Below, in pieces: positions 17,245 to 25,855 of a stretch of DNA of 64,000 nucleotides. This stretch comes from Hominimerdicola alba 8 (lineage in GTDB: Bacteria > Bacillota > Clostridia > Oscillospirales > Ruminococcaceae), in NCBI RefSeq assembly GCF_000178155.2, contig NZ_ADKM02000008.1:41824-105823 (forward strand). The letters run 5' to 3'. Both the position numbers and the translations under genes were made by a program. Under the pieces are notes generated by a model. That model saw nothing but the letters and a program-made list of their open reading frames with translations, was not told the DNA's origin and searched no databases. Positions within the stretch are counted from its first letter, which is position 1. Each line of letters starts with the position of its first letter.

Positions 17245-17490
17245 ATGAAATCTACCGGAATAGTTAGAAAGGTTGACGAGCTGGGAAGGATCGTATTACC
17301 CATCGAACTCAGAAGAAGCTATGATCTTGCTGTCAAGGATGCTATCGAGATCTACACCGAGGACGATATGATAATACTCAAAAAGTTCCAGAGAAGCTGT
17401 GTTTTCTGCGGTAAGACCGAGAACCTTGTTGATTACAAGGGCAAATCCATCTGTGCTGACTGTGCAACAGAGATAAAGGGCGCTAAGTGA
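17245..17490 (+). CDS. AbrB/SpoVT-type transition-state regulator with zinc-finger tail
   Basis: 81 residues. The N-terminal half is a swapped-hairpin AbrB DNA-binding domain: STGIVRKVDELGRIVLPIEL, RRSYDLAVKDAIEIYTEDD, MIILKK. The C-terminal half, CVFCGKTENLVDYKGKSICA-DC, has two Cys-x2-Cys pairs expected to bind zinc. Such short AbrB-like proteins with a zinc-ribbon tail are common in Clostridia and are global regulators. The ribosome binding site is unusual: the nearest purine-rich AAAGGA ends 12 nt before the ATG. The gene is flanked by a consensus promoter and a strong terminator. Confidence 0.92.
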   Translation: MKSTGIVRKVDELGRIVLPIELRRSYDLAVKDAIEIYTEDDMIILKKFQRSCVFCGKTENLVDYKGKSICADCATEIKGAK

Positions 17491-17552
17491 TCTGACACGC
17501 CATATTGGATCATATGCAGCTGCTCACACCAAAAGAACAGTACATGGCTGCA

Positions 17553-17584
17553 AAAAAGGTCTGTCCAGAGGGACAGACCTTTTT
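17553..17584. terminator. Bidirectional terminator
   Basis: A stem of at least 12 bp (up to 17566, pairing from 17571) with loop AGAG and A/T tracts on both sides, between the convergent AbrB-like and GH25-like genes. The minus-strand stop codon at 17583 lies in its T tract. Confidence 0.9.
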
Positions 17585-18554
17585 ATTTTATCTTATTCAA
17601 TTTGAAATCCTTGTCAAGCAGGGCTATCTCAAGGTAATTATGCTTGTCGTAATGGTTGAACCTCGCGCGGGGCGAATATGTCCATATATCCCATTCTACG
17701 CCTTCATCGGGCGAACCGAACTCGCTGACTATCCACACAGGACAGTCGGCAAAATTTTCTTCCAGTTCGACTCTTTCATAAAAACCCGAACTGCACTTTA
17801 TGATCGGCATGCAGCCATACTCTTCCGAGATGCAGTCACATAACTCTCTCAGCTTCTTTGACATCTTTTCCTTGTTTGGGCGGAATATCTTTCGGAACAA
17901 TCCCAGCTGACAATCAACCACCGGGCACAGTCTGCCTTTAAGTTTTCCGCACTCGGAAATAAAATGCTTCGCCTGTTTTTCGCCGCTTACCGACGGGTCA
18001 AACTGGTGAATAAGTCCCACAGGCAGTTCAGTCTTGGAAGCACCCGAAAGATTCTTCTTGAAATTCTTATCGGCGTATTTTTCGCCTTTTGTGGCGCGTA
18101 TATAGCAGAACTGTATATCCTGCCGCGCAAAATTCTTCCAGTCCACTACACCCGCTTTTTCGGTTATAACCACACCTCTTTCGGGATAGGTGTGCCTGTC
18201 GGGGCGGTTGAACCACAGTTCGCCTGTAAAAAACAGTATCACCACATCAGCCAGAATGACAAGCAGACACAATGCACACAGCACCAGAGCCATTTTCAGC
18301 AAAATATGCTTTTTGGGCTTTACAATGACCTCATCCTGTTCATCTTCGGACTCTTCCTCTTCATCATCAGGATCATCGCAGTCATCTGTTTCGGTGTCTT
18401 CACCAAAATCTTCGTCGAGATCTTCTTCATAGCCGAACTCTTCGTCAGCATCTTCCTCGTCAATATCTTCAGGATCGTCATAAATATCAGCTCTCTCCTC
18501 ATCGCTGAGGCGAGAGCTGTTTTCTTTGTTATTTTTCCAGGGTTTCCTTTTCAT
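17583..18554 (-). CDS. GH25-like membrane protein, catalytic residues lost
   Basis: 323 residues. A very acidic cytoplasmic N-terminus (19-76, mostly Asp/Glu) precedes one transmembrane helix (about 83-110) and an extracellular domain related to GH25 muramidases. The conserved scaffold is visible: GVVDWKNF, FCYIRATKG, FKKNLSGASKTELPVGLIHQ, VWIVSEFG and the closing WTYSP...KDF. However, the strand carrying the first catalytic Asp (GIDVS in active enzymes) reads GVVIT (127-131), and the DxE pair reads D214-C-Q216. It is therefore probably a non-hydrolytic glycan-binding or regulatory protein (inference). It overlaps the Rrf2 gene by 26 nt, with GAGG 6 nt before the ATG. Confidence 0.75.
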   Translation of the reverse strand: MKRKPWKNNKENSSRLSDEERADIYDDPEDIDEEDADEEFGYEEDLDEDFGEDTETDDCDDPDDEEEESEDEQDEVIVKPKKHILLKMALVLCALCLLVILADVVILFFTGELWFNRPDRHTYPERGVVITEKAGVVDWKNFARQDIQFCYIRATKGEKYADKNFKKNLSGASKTELPVGLIHQFDPSVSGEKQAKHFISECGKLKGRLCPVVDCQLGLFRKIFRPNKEKMSKKLRELCDCISEEYGCMPIIKCSSGFYERVELEENFADCPVWIVSEFGSPDEGVEWDIWTYSPRARFNHYDKHNYLEIALLDKDFKLNKIK

Positions 18555-18966
18555 CAGTTACCTCACCCGCATCGTTCAGCTGTGCGAAATTATAGGTTTC
18601 CAGCTTTTCGCTGACCATCTTGGTGATATCACAGAATGCGTCCTGAAACGGGCAGTTTCCTGACGCCCCCCGACTACAGTCAGCATCGGGCTGCAAACAT
18701 CGCGAAAAGCAGTATGTACCCTCTATCGCTTCAATGACCATACGCAGGGTTATGTCTTTCGGGGATTTGGCGATCATGTAGCCGCCCTGTGTACCCTTAA
18801 AAGACTTGACCAGACCTGCTGATACCAACTTGCGCAGTATCTTGAGCGAAAACCGCAGCGTGACACAGGTCTTGTCAGACAGCGTTTTGGCATCGAGCCT
18901 GCCATCAGCCTTACACAGTTCGGCAGTTATCCTGACTGCATAATCTGCTTCCAGAGTTATGTACAT
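18529..18966 (-). CDS. Rrf2-family transcriptional regulator
   Basis: 145 residues with the Rrf2 winged helix: MYITLEADYAVRITAELCKA, AKTLSDKTCVTLRFSLKILR, KLVSAGLVKSFKGTQGGYMI. The effector region holds several Cys (CFSRC, DCSRG, NCPF, FCDI), more than the three used by IscR, compatible with an iron-sulfur cluster or redox switch. Ligand and targets are unknown. AAAGGAGG precedes the ATG with a 6-nt gap. It starts 12 nt after rpoD and overlaps the next gene, placing a redox-type regulator at the end of the sigma-A operon. Confidence 0.9.
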   Translation of the reverse strand: MYITLEADYAVRITAELCKADGRLDAKTLSDKTCVTLRFSLKILRKLVSAGLVKSFKGTQGGYMIAKSPKDITLRMVIEAIEGTYCFSRCLQPDADCSRGASGNCPFQDAFCDITKMVSEKLETYNFAQLNDAGEVTDEKETLEK

Positions 18967-18978
18967 GGAAGCCCTCCT

Positions 18979-20079
18979 TTAGTCGAGATAATCCCTTACC
19001 TTATTGCTGCGGTTGGGGTGACGGAGTTTTCTCAGCGCCTTAGCCTCGATCTGACGTATACGCTCACGGGTCACCTTGAACTCCTGACCTACCTCTTCCA
19101 GCGTTCTCGATCTGCCGTCTTCAAGACCGAAACGCAGTCTGAGCACTTTTTCTTCACGTTCGGTCAGTGTTGAGAGTACCTGATCGATCTGCTCTTTCAG
19201 CAGCACCAGCGAAGCAGCCTCAGCAGGTGCGGGAGCGTCATCATCGGGGATGAAGTCGCCAAGATGCGAATCTTCCTCTTCACCGATAGGTGTTTCCAGC
19301 GAAACAGGATCCTGCGCGATACGCATGATCTCCCTGACCTTCTCGACGCTCATATCAAGATCCTCAGCTATCTCCTCCGGCGACGGGTCATGACCGTTCT
19401 TATGGAGCAGCTGCGAGGAAGCCTTCTTCACCTTAGTAATAGTTTCCACCATATGCACAGGTATACGTATGGTTCTCGCCTGATCTGCGATAGCCCTTGT
19501 GATAGCCTGTCTTATCCACCAAGTTGCATATGTCGAGAACTTGAAGCCCTTCTTGTAGTCGAACTTCTCAACTGCCTTGATAAGACCCATGTTGCCTTCC
19601 TGTATCAGGTCAAGGAAACTCATGCCTCTGCCCACATACCTTTTGGCGATGGATACAACCAGACGCAGGTTAGCCTCAGCGAGTCTTTTTCTTGCCTTGC
19701 TTGCATCTCTGTCGTTATCGCCCGACATCATCTCGGCAAGCTGTATCTCTTCCTCAGAGGTCAGCAGCGGTACTCTGCCTATCTCTTTGAGATAGATCTT
19801 CACAGGGTCGTCAATGGCGATGCCGTCAGTAGAAAGGGAGATATCAACATCTTCCTGTTCGAGGTCGTCCTCAGGATTATTGAAATCCAGAGTATCGTCA
19901 ACTACAACATCGTCGATGATCTCGATATTCAGTTCGCTGCACTTTTCATAAACACCGTCCATCTGGTCAACATCGAAATTCAGCTTTTCCAGTGCATCGG
20001 TTATTTCCTTAGTGGTCAGCTTGCCTGTCTGCTTACCGTGTTCAAGCAGGTTTTCAAGTATCTTGCTCTTATCGATCAT
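18979..20079 (-). CDS. rpoD: Primary RNA polymerase sigma factor RpoD/SigA
   Basis: 366 residues, short like other Firmicute SigA proteins. Region 1.2 is [20 protein letters not shown]. Region 2 runs from [20 protein letters not shown] through [20 protein letters not shown], with the -10-binding helix [17 protein letters not shown]. Region 3 is [16 protein letters not shown]. Region 4.2 is [24 protein letters not shown] precedes the ATG by 8 nt. It follows dnaG by 38 nt, the classic macromolecular synthesis operon order. Confidence 0.98.
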   Translation of the reverse strand: MIDKSKILENLLEHGKQTGKLTTKEITDALEKLNFDVDQMDGVYEKCSELNIEIIDDVVVDDTLDFNNPEDDLEQEDVDISLSTDGIAIDDPVKIYLKEIGRVPLLTSEEEIQLAEMMSGDNDRDASKARKRLAEANLRLVVSIAKRYVGRGMSFLDLIQEGNMGLIKAVEKFDYKKGFKFSTYATWWIRQAITRAIADQARTIRIPVHMVETITKVKKASSQLLHKNGHDPSPEEIAEDLDMSVEKVREIMRIAQDPVSLETPIGEEEDSHLGDFIPDDDAPAPAEAASLVLLKEQIDQVLSTLTEREEKVLRLRFGLEDGRSRTLEEVGQEFKVTRERIRQIEAKALRKLRHPNRSNKVRDYLD

Positions 20080-20117
20080 AATTTACTCTCCTCTTCAGGT
20101 TTTTGACTTCCCGCTGC

Positions 20118-21917
20118 TCAGGTCTTTTTCCTTTGCAGCTCAGCTACTTTCTGCATAAACTCTTCCCTACTGGTCGGTTCTGCATTCTTCACTTCTTTTT
20201 TCTTATTATAATCCTTTATGGACTGAATATACTGCCGCGCCACTTCCCCGTTGACATTGTACTCAGCGTATTTGCTCAAAAATTGTCTGATACGCTCGAC
20301 CTCCTCATGGGAGAATTCATCGAGGAACGACTCAGGCGTGATAATTTCGCCCACAGTCAGCTTGCCCATTATGCTCACGAATACTCTTCGGTTAAAATCA
20401 TCGGTAAATTCGTCGGGTGATATACCCTTGCACATTTCGGCAGCATTATCGCCATTATAATATATATAATATATAAGCCCGCGCTCAGCCTTGAAAGCCT
20501 TGTTATTCGGCACATTTTCTTCGGCGAGCACCATCTGCCTGTACTCTTCGCGTCTTTCGGTGTTTGCCTCATACTCTTTGAGTTTCATACGGACTTCGTT
20601 GACAGATGCCCTGACCACATCAAAAGTCACATCATACTTATCAGCGACCTCATGTTCCATCATATCGCGGACAGTTTCGTCAGGTTCAAGAGCCATAGCG
20701 TGGTATGCCTTTTTCAGAAAGTTGTTCCTGTCCACCCGCTTACTTAGGTCAAGTCCCTGCGCAAAGATGCCCAGTTCAAAATCAAAACCATCAGCAGCAT
20801 TGTTTATCAGGTATCTGAAATGCTCTTCACCGAACTTATTGATATATTCGTCGGGGTCTTTCGCGCCCTCCATATGGATAACGCTGCTGCCCATGCCGCC
20901 TTCACGCAGCATGCTCACAGCCCTCAGCGCGGCTTTCTGACCCGGAGCATCTGCATCGTAGCAGATGACCACTTCGTCAGCGTAGGTCTTCATCGCCCTG
21001 ACCTGTTCCTTAGTCAGCGCAGTACCGCATGAAGCCACTGCATTGTGGAAGCCATGCTGATAAAGCGATATGACATCGAGATTGCCCTCACAGAGCAGCA
21101 GTTTTTTTGACTTGACCGCATCGTCTTTAGCATAGTTGAGCGAAAAAACAAACCTCGACTTCGAGTATCCGTCCAGCAGTCTTTCATCATTGGTGCTTCT
21201 GAACGCTTCGGAAGTCGTATCACCTGTATTGAGGTATTTTCGCTTGTCATCGCCCAGCGTCCTGCCGCCGAAACCGACAATATTGCCTGCAACATCTATA
21301 AACGGGAACATTGCCCTGTCCATAAAGAAATCGTAGGTGCGCCCCGTTTTATAAGACCGCCCCAGCAGCGATGCCGACACAAGTTCATCTTCACCATAGC
21401 CCAAATTCATCATATGACTTTTCAGCGCCGTGAAGCTGTTGGGTGCGCAGCCCATGCCGTACTTGTTTATGGTGGCAGCGTCCAGTTTTCTCTGCTTCAT
21501 CAAGTAATTCAGACACCTTACACCGTCAGGCGTTTTTAGCTGTGCGCGGAAAAATTTCGCGGCAGCCTTGTTCATTTCGTAAATGCGCATTCTGCGTTTA
21601 TAGCTTTTATCGCTCTCGGTACTGAAAGACGGCACAGTCATGCCCGCGCGCTGTGCAAGGTAGTTTATCGCGTCCATAAAGCCGAGATTTTTATACTTTC
21701 TCACAAAAGCTATGACATCACCGCTGACACCGCAGCCGAAGCAGTGAAAAAATCCCTTATCGGGCACGACACTGCATGAAGGCGAACTGTCGGCATGGAA
21801 CGGACAATTGCACATGAAAGCCCCGCGGCCTGTCGTTTTAAGTTCAACGCCATTCTCGCGCATGACTTCGTTTATCGGGTTCTCAAATTTGAGTTTTTCA
21901 AGAAAATCCTGATCCAA
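20118..21917 (-). CDS. dnaG: DNA primase DnaG
   Basis: 599 residues. Synthesises RNA primers at the replication fork. The N-terminal CHC2 zinc domain is visible (CNCPFH, FHCFGCG), then the catalytic core GFGGRTLGDDKRKYLNT and the TOPRIM metal site LLCEGNLDVISLYQHG with VICYDADAPGQKAA. The C-terminal third is the helicase-interacting domain. The first codon is a TTG at 21917, with GGGGGAT just upstream. It lies 15 nt after dgt and before rpoD. Confidence 0.97.
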   Translation of the reverse strand: MDQDFLEKLKFENPINEVMRENGVELKTTGRGAFMCNCPFHADSSPSCSVVPDKGFFHCFGCGVSGDVIAFVRKYKNLGFMDAINYLAQRAGMTVPSFSTESDKSYKRRMRIYEMNKAAAKFFRAQLKTPDGVRCLNYLMKQRKLDAATINKYGMGCAPNSFTALKSHMMNLGYGEDELVSASLLGRSYKTGRTYDFFMDRAMFPFIDVAGNIVGFGGRTLGDDKRKYLNTGDTTSEAFRSTNDERLLDGYSKSRFVFSLNYAKDDAVKSKKLLLCEGNLDVISLYQHGFHNAVASCGTALTKEQVRAMKTYADEVVICYDADAPGQKAALRAVSMLREGGMGSSVIHMEGAKDPDEYINKFGEEHFRYLINNAADGFDFELGIFAQGLDLSKRVDRNNFLKKAYHAMALEPDETVRDMMEHEVADKYDVTFDVVRASVNEVRMKLKEYEANTERREEYRQMVLAEENVPNNKAFKAERGLIYYIYYNGDNAAEMCKGISPDEFTDDFNRRVFVSIMGKLTVGEIITPESFLDEFSHEEVERIRQFLSKYAEYNVNGEVARQYIQSIKDYNKKKEVKNAEPTSREEFMQKVAELQRKKT

Positions 21918-21932
21918 TGTGATCCCCCTGTC

Positions 21933-22958
21933 TTACTTGACCATCCACGCGGCAGGTATAAAAAGTTCTTTGAAAGTTTCCACCGCGAACACATCTGTCA
22001 TGCCCGAAATGTAATCACAGACAGCCATATCCACACCATAATGATAGGCAAGGTTCATATACATGGCGGGCAGTGCTTCAATGTGGTCGGTGTAATATTT
22101 GTAGAGAAAGGCTATCATATCCTGCGCCTTACGTTCTTCCGACTTGCAGGCGGGGTTGGTATAAACGCTGTCGAACATAAATCTGTGAAGCTGTTTATAA
22201 GCCTTTTCCACCTCAGCGGACATTCTCAGAATGCCCTCATCGCCCTCCGCCTCGTCACGGTCATGCAGACCGTTTTCGATAAGCGAGCAGACCAATGTGG
22301 TTATCCTTGCTGACTTTGAGTGCCCCAGCACATTCGTTATCGCAGAGGGGATATCCTCTTCCTTAAGGATACCAGCCCTTATGGAGTCATCGATATCATG
22401 GTTTATATAGGCTATAACATCTGCAAAGCGCACCGCGTAGCCCTCATAGGTATTGGCGACCTGATTCGTGTGTTTCAGTATCCCGTCCCTGACCTCTCTT
22501 GTCAGGTTCAGACCTGCGCCGTCCTTTTCGAGGATATCCACCACCCGCAGACTTTGCTCATAGTGATGGAAACCATACGGGCTAAGTTCATTGAGCATAC
22601 GTTCACCTGCATGCCCGAAAGGTGTATGACCCAGATCATGCCCCAGTGCTATAGCTTCGGTGAGGTCTTCATTGAGCCTCAGCGCCCGCGCTATCGTCCG
22701 CGCTATCTGGCTTACTTCAAGAGTGTGGGTAAGGCGAGTACGGTAATGGTCGCCCGCAGGTGAAAGGAACACCTGAGTTTTATGCTTAAGTCTTCTGAAA
22801 GAGTTGCAGTGCAGTATCCTGTCCCTGTCCCGCTGGAACTCGGTGCGCAGTCCGCACTTGTCCTCCTGCCGTTCACGACCCGTTGTCGCGTCAGCAAAAG
22901 CAGCTTTTTCGCACAAAAAAGTATGCTCAAAACTCTCCGACTGTTCTCTTGGAAGCAT
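21933..22958 (-). CDS. dgt: Deoxyguanosinetriphosphate triphosphohydrolase-like HD protein
   Basis: 341 residues. HD-domain hydrolase releasing triphosphate from dNTPs. Landmarks: DRDRILHCNSFRRLKHKTQV, GDHYRTRLTHTLEVSQIART, and the metal motif ALGHDLGHTPFGHAGE with its HD pair. YEGYAVRFADVIAYINHDID and the C-terminal FELFIPA-type ending (KELFIPAAWMVK) follow. The ATG at 22958 is preferred over an in-frame GTG at 22967 because AAAGG sits 9 nt upstream of the former. First gene of the dgt-dnaG-rpoD-rrf2-GH25-like unit. In Clostridia this gene often precedes dnaG. Confidence 0.94.
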   Translation of the reverse strand: MLPREQSESFEHTFLCEKAAFADATTGRERQEDKCGLRTEFQRDRDRILHCNSFRRLKHKTQVFLSPAGDHYRTRLTHTLEVSQIARTIARALRLNEDLTEAIALGHDLGHTPFGHAGERMLNELSPYGFHHYEQSLRVVDILEKDGAGLNLTREVRDGILKHTNQVANTYEGYAVRFADVIAYINHDIDDSIRAGILKEEDIPSAITNVLGHSKSARITTLVCSLIENGLHDRDEAEGDEGILRMSAEVEKAYKQLHRFMFDSVYTNPACKSEERKAQDMIAFLYKYYTDHIEALPAMYMNLAYHYGVDMAVCDYISGMTDVFAVETFKELFIPAAWMVK

Positions 22959-23020
22959 GGCGTTCACCCTTTCATCAGTTTTTGGAAATACCCTACAACC
23001 ATATATAGTGCCGAAGTCTT

Positions 23021-23050
23021 AAAAATGCCTTTATTTTTACATAAAGGCAT
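23021..23050 (-). terminator. Terminator of the YigZ gene
   Basis: A perfect 10-bp stem (23025-23034 with 23041-23050), 6-nt loop, followed on the minus strand by a T tract. It separates yigZ from the dgt operon. Confidence 0.85.
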
Positions 23051-23077
23051 CAATTCTTTGTATACTTTCACAATTTA

Positions 23078-23698
23078 TCAAGCAAAGTCTGCCCACAGTT
23101 CTGTATCTTCTGACAATTCCAGCTGACCATTTGAAACATCAGTCAGTTTGCGTTTCAGTTCTTCCACCAGTTCGGATTTGCACAGCACCGAAAGGTTCAC
23201 CGTATCAGCAAAGTCTTCCTTTTCAGTGATGACCCCGAACTCAGGCAGAAGATAGCTTACCCGACCGTACAGCGTATAGTCACAGGAAAAGCTGACGCGC
23301 GAACATTCGCACATCTCCATCTTTCTTGCCGCCGCCACAGCCAGTGAACAAGCCTGCGAATATGCGCGCACAAGTCCGCTGGCGCCCAGCAGGACTCCGC
23401 CGAAGTATCTTGTTACCACCACGCACACATCTGTCAGCCCTGCTTTGTTTATAACATCAAGCACAGGCACACCGCCCGTCCCCTGAGGCTCACCGTCATC
23501 AGAATAGCGCGAAGCGTTTCCGTCACGCAGAACATAAGCATAAACGTTATGCCGCGCCTTGCGGTTCTGTGATTTTATATGTTCGATGAAAGCCACAGCT
23601 TCCTCAGCGGTCTTTACCGGGCAGATATGCCCGATAAACTCGCTCTTCTTTTCGGTGAAGCTGTCGCTGGCATACTCATATACAGTTGTGTAGCTCAT
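23078..23698 (-). CDS. YigZ/IMPACT family protein
   Basis: 206 residues, the normal length. N-terminal UPF0029/IMPACT domain with KKSEFIGHICPV, ARHNVYAYVLRDG, RYSDDGEPQGTGGVPVLDVI, VVVTRYFGGVLLGASGLVRA, then a DUF1949-type C-terminal ferredoxin-like domain from ~140. Eukaryotic IMPACT binds Gcn1, but the bacterial role is not settled. It is flanked by the L31 terminator upstream and its own terminator downstream, so it is probably monocistronic. Confidence 0.92.
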   Translation of the reverse strand: MSYTTVYEYASDSFTEKKSEFIGHICPVKTAEEAVAFIEHIKSQNRKARHNVYAYVLRDGNASRYSDDGEPQGTGGVPVLDVINKAGLTDVCVVVTRYFGGVLLGASGLVRAYSQACSLAVAAARKMEMCECSRVSFSCDYTLYGRVSYLLPEFGVITEKEDFADTVNLSVLCKSELVEELKRKLTDVSNGQLELSEDTELWADFA

Positions 23699-23722
23699 AG
23701 TCGTTTACCTCTTTTCGGGGTG

Positions 23723-23752
23723 AAAAAAAGAGCGGAAAACATTCCGCTCTTT
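23723..23752 (-). terminator. Terminator of rpmE
   Basis: A perfect 11-bp stem (23727-23737 with 23742-23752) and 4-nt loop, with a run of T on the minus strand (23723-23729). It begins 14 bp after the rpmE stop. Confidence 0.9.
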
Positions 23753-23765
23753 AGCTTCACAAAAA

Positions 23766-23966
23766 TTAGTCGAGGTTGAATCTCTTCTTGAACCTGTCAA
23801 CACGTCCGCCGCTGTCAACCAGCTTCTGCTTACCGGTGAAGAAAGGGTGGCATTTCGAGCAAATTTCAACCTTGATGTTCTCCTTAGTAGAACGGGTGTT
23901 GATAACGTTGCCGCAAGCGCAAGTGATAGTAGTTTCTACATACTTGGGGTGAATACCTTCTCTCAT
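23766..23966 (-). CDS. rpmE: 50S ribosomal protein L31 (zinc-binding type)
   Basis: 66 residues starting [20 protein letters not shown] and ending [11 protein letters not shown]. The CAC and CSKC cysteines show the C+ (zinc-binding) paralogue, with the family motif [35 protein letters not shown] precedes the ATG. It has its own consensus promoter, a ~105-nt structured leader and a strong terminator. The zinc-free YtiA-like paralogue is not in this window. Confidence 0.98.
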   Translation of the reverse strand: MREGIHPKYVETTITCACGNVINTRSTKENIKVEICSKCHPFFTGKQKLVDSGGRVDRFKKRFNLD

Positions 23967-24071
23967 TTCAGTGACCTCCTTCCAAACTAAAAATTATGGC
24001 TCATAGAAGCCCATCATCCTTAGTTCAGACAGTAGTTCTATGCAGCATTCATTATAATGTCCTATTCAGAC
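23967..24071 (-). ncRNA. Structured 5' leader of rpmE (candidate L31 autoregulatory leader)
   Basis: The mRNA leader from the promoter at 24078-24106 to the start codon is about 105 nt. A CATAGAA/TTCTATG pairing (24036-24042 with 24002-24008) closes a ~27-nt loop region, ending shortly before the Shine-Dalgarno. Ribosomal-protein leaders that bind L31 are known in Firmicutes. Position and stem are compatible, but I could not compare it with a covariance model. Confidence 0.45.
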
Positions 24072-24077
24072 TAGATA

Positions 24078-24106
24078 ATTATATCACACCATCAGGTCTT
24101 TGTCAA
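24078..24106 (-). promoter_or_regulatory. Consensus sigma-A promoter of rpmE
   Basis: Minus strand TTGACA (24101-24106), 17-bp spacer, TATAAT (24078-24083): a full match to consensus, as expected for a ribosomal protein gene. Confidence 0.9.
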
Positions 24107-24184
24107 CCGCCATAGTGAAAATTTATCATTTTTCACAAATCATCGACAGACTCAGCTGATGTGTGAAAGCACCTTCAACAAATA

Positions 24185-25003
24185 TCAGAGTTTGATATCC
24201 TTAAAAGCGGCGATAACATCATTCTCGATTATCTCCAGCTTGCCGCTGTCGCAAAGTGAAGCTACCAGCGGGTCAATGGGCAGTTTTGCCAGAACTTTGA
24301 GGTCATACTGAGCGGCTATCTCGTCCACATGGCTGTCACCGAACAGCTTTATCTCCTTGCCGCAGTCGGGACACTTGATATAACTCATGTTCTCAATAAG
24401 ACCTAAGATAGGCACATTCATCATCTTTGCCATTCTCACGGATTTCTCCACCACCAGCGACACCAGCGACTGAGGTGAGGTCACGATAACAATGCCGTCA
24501 ACAGGCAATGACTGGAATACAGTCAGCGGAACATCACCTGTTCCGGGAGGCATATCGACGAACATATAATCGACATCGCCCCACGCCACATCAGTCCAGA
24601 ACTGAGTAACAGCGCCTGCAATGACAGGACCGCGCCAGATAACGGGGTCATTGGTATTCTCCATCAGCAGATTTATCGACATGACCTTAGTGCCGAACTC
24701 GCTCTCACAAGGGAAGAGCGCATCTTCTGTGGTGACAGGACGCTCGTTTATACCGAATATCTTTGGTATCGAAGGACCTGTGATATCAGCATCGAGAACA
24801 GCTGTCTTAAAGCCTTTTCTCGCATGATCGACAGCAAGCAGAGATGTGACCAGCGATTTGCCGACACCGCCCTTGCCGCTGACAACAGCGATGACCTTCT
24901 TCACATTGGACATATAGTGAGGCTGTGCTTTTTCTATACCGTTTTCTCTCGAAGAGCAGTCAGCCCCGCAAGAACTACAGTCGTGTGTACATTCTTCACT
25001 CAT
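24185..25003 (-). CDS. Mrp/ApbC-type P-loop iron-sulfur carrier ATPase
   Basis: 272 residues. The N-terminus is Cys-rich (CTHDCSSCGADCSS). It is followed by the deviant Walker A KGGVGKS in IAVVSGKGGVGKSLVTSLLA, DADITGPSIPKIFG, PVIWRGPVIAGAVTQFWTDV, DYMFVDMPPGTGDVPL and VTSPQSLVSLVV. A CPDCG pair (C-terminal CxxC, the cluster-binding motif of Mrp dimers) lies near residue 223. It transfers Fe-S clusters to apo-targets in the cytosol. Monocistronic, with promoter at 25037-25065. Confidence 0.92.
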   Translation of the reverse strand: MSEECTHDCSSCGADCSSRENGIEKAQPHYMSNVKKVIAVVSGKGGVGKSLVTSLLAVDHARKGFKTAVLDADITGPSIPKIFGINERPVTTEDALFPCESEFGTKVMSINLLMENTNDPVIWRGPVIAGAVTQFWTDVAWGDVDYMFVDMPPGTGDVPLTVFQSLPVDGIVIVTSPQSLVSLVVEKSVRMAKMMNVPILGLIENMSYIKCPDCGKEIKLFGDSHVDEIAAQYDLKVLAKLPIDPLVASLCDSGKLEIIENDVIAAFKDIKL

Positions 25004-25036
25004 TTGAAACGTTCCTTTCTACGTTAAGATACATTT

Positions 25037-25065
25037 ATTATATCACAGTGCACCATAAAAATCAA
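25037..25065 (-). promoter_or_regulatory. Sigma-A promoter of the Mrp gene
   Basis: Minus strand TTGATT (25060-25065), 17-bp spacer, TATAAT (25037-25042). The rest of the 288-bp gap up to 25292 contains no gene. I see no clear sigma-A promoter for the sigma-factor operon, which may use its own ECF promoter. Confidence 0.75.
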
Positions 25066-25291
25066 CCCCGCCTTAAAAGGGTTGCATTTACTAATTTATT
25101 ATGGTATAATTATCAACGAATTATTTTCAAAGTGTGTCACTGCAAACAGCATGGAAGAGCATCTTTAAGGCTGACACGTCAGAAGATCCGCTCAGCTTTG
25201 TTGAATGTGGACAAAATTGTAACATGAAGTTTGTACAGTTTCACACCATAAAAATCCAAATTACCAAACGTATATATTATGTCGAAGGGTG

Positions 25292-25855
25292 ATGATAAAT
25301 TTGACCGATAAGGAGTTTGACCTGTGTATACAAAAGATACTCGGGAAAGACAAAAACGGTCTTAAAGACATTTACACCTGCTACGGCACGCTGGTATACC
25401 GGCAAATGCTGGCAGTGGTCAAAAGTCCTCAGGACGCTGAGGATCTGACGAGCGATCTGTTTTTAAGACTATGGGAGACAGCGGCGCAGTACCGTTCCGG
25501 AACGGGACACAAGCGCTACATAACGGTGATGGCAAGAAACATGGCAATCGATTTTCTCAGAAAGACGAAACATGTGGAATATACGATCGACGATGAAAAT
25601 GTTTACACTGAGGAACAGGCAGACCCCGAAGCACCTACAGATGTTCAGGTGGAAAGCGGCATGGCTTTCAGTCAGGCGCTGGAAACACTGAACGACGCGG
25701 AAAAAGAGATCATCAACCTTCGCGTAGGCTTCGATATGACCTTCAAGGAAATAAGCGAAGCGCTGGGTATACCTCTCGGCACTGTTGCATGGAGATACAG
25801 ACAGGCTTTGAACAAGCTGAAAAAAACAGTAAAGGAGGGCAGTATTTATGGCTGA
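25292..25855 (+). CDS. ECF-type sigma-70 family factor
   Basis: 187 residues, a minimal sigma factor with only regions 2 and 4. Region 2: VKSPQDAEDLTSDLFLRLWE followed by KRYITVMARNMAIDFLRKTK. Region 4: ETLNDAEKEIINLRVGFDMT, FKEISEALGIPLGTVAWRYR and QALNKLKK. Redirects RNA polymerase to a small regulon, often for envelope stress. The ATG at 25292 is taken (AAGGG just upstream); a GTG one codon earlier is also possible. It overlaps the next gene by 8 nt, as is usual for sigma/anti-sigma pairs. Confidence 0.92.
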   Translation: MINLTDKEFDLCIQKILGKDKNGLKDIYTCYGTLVYRQMLAVVKSPQDAEDLTSDLFLRLWETAAQYRSGTGHKRYITVMARNMAIDFLRKTKHVEYTIDDENVYTEEQADPEAPTDVQVESGMAFSQALETLNDAEKEIINLRVGFDMTFKEISEALGIPLGTVAWRYRQALNKLKKTVKEGSIYG

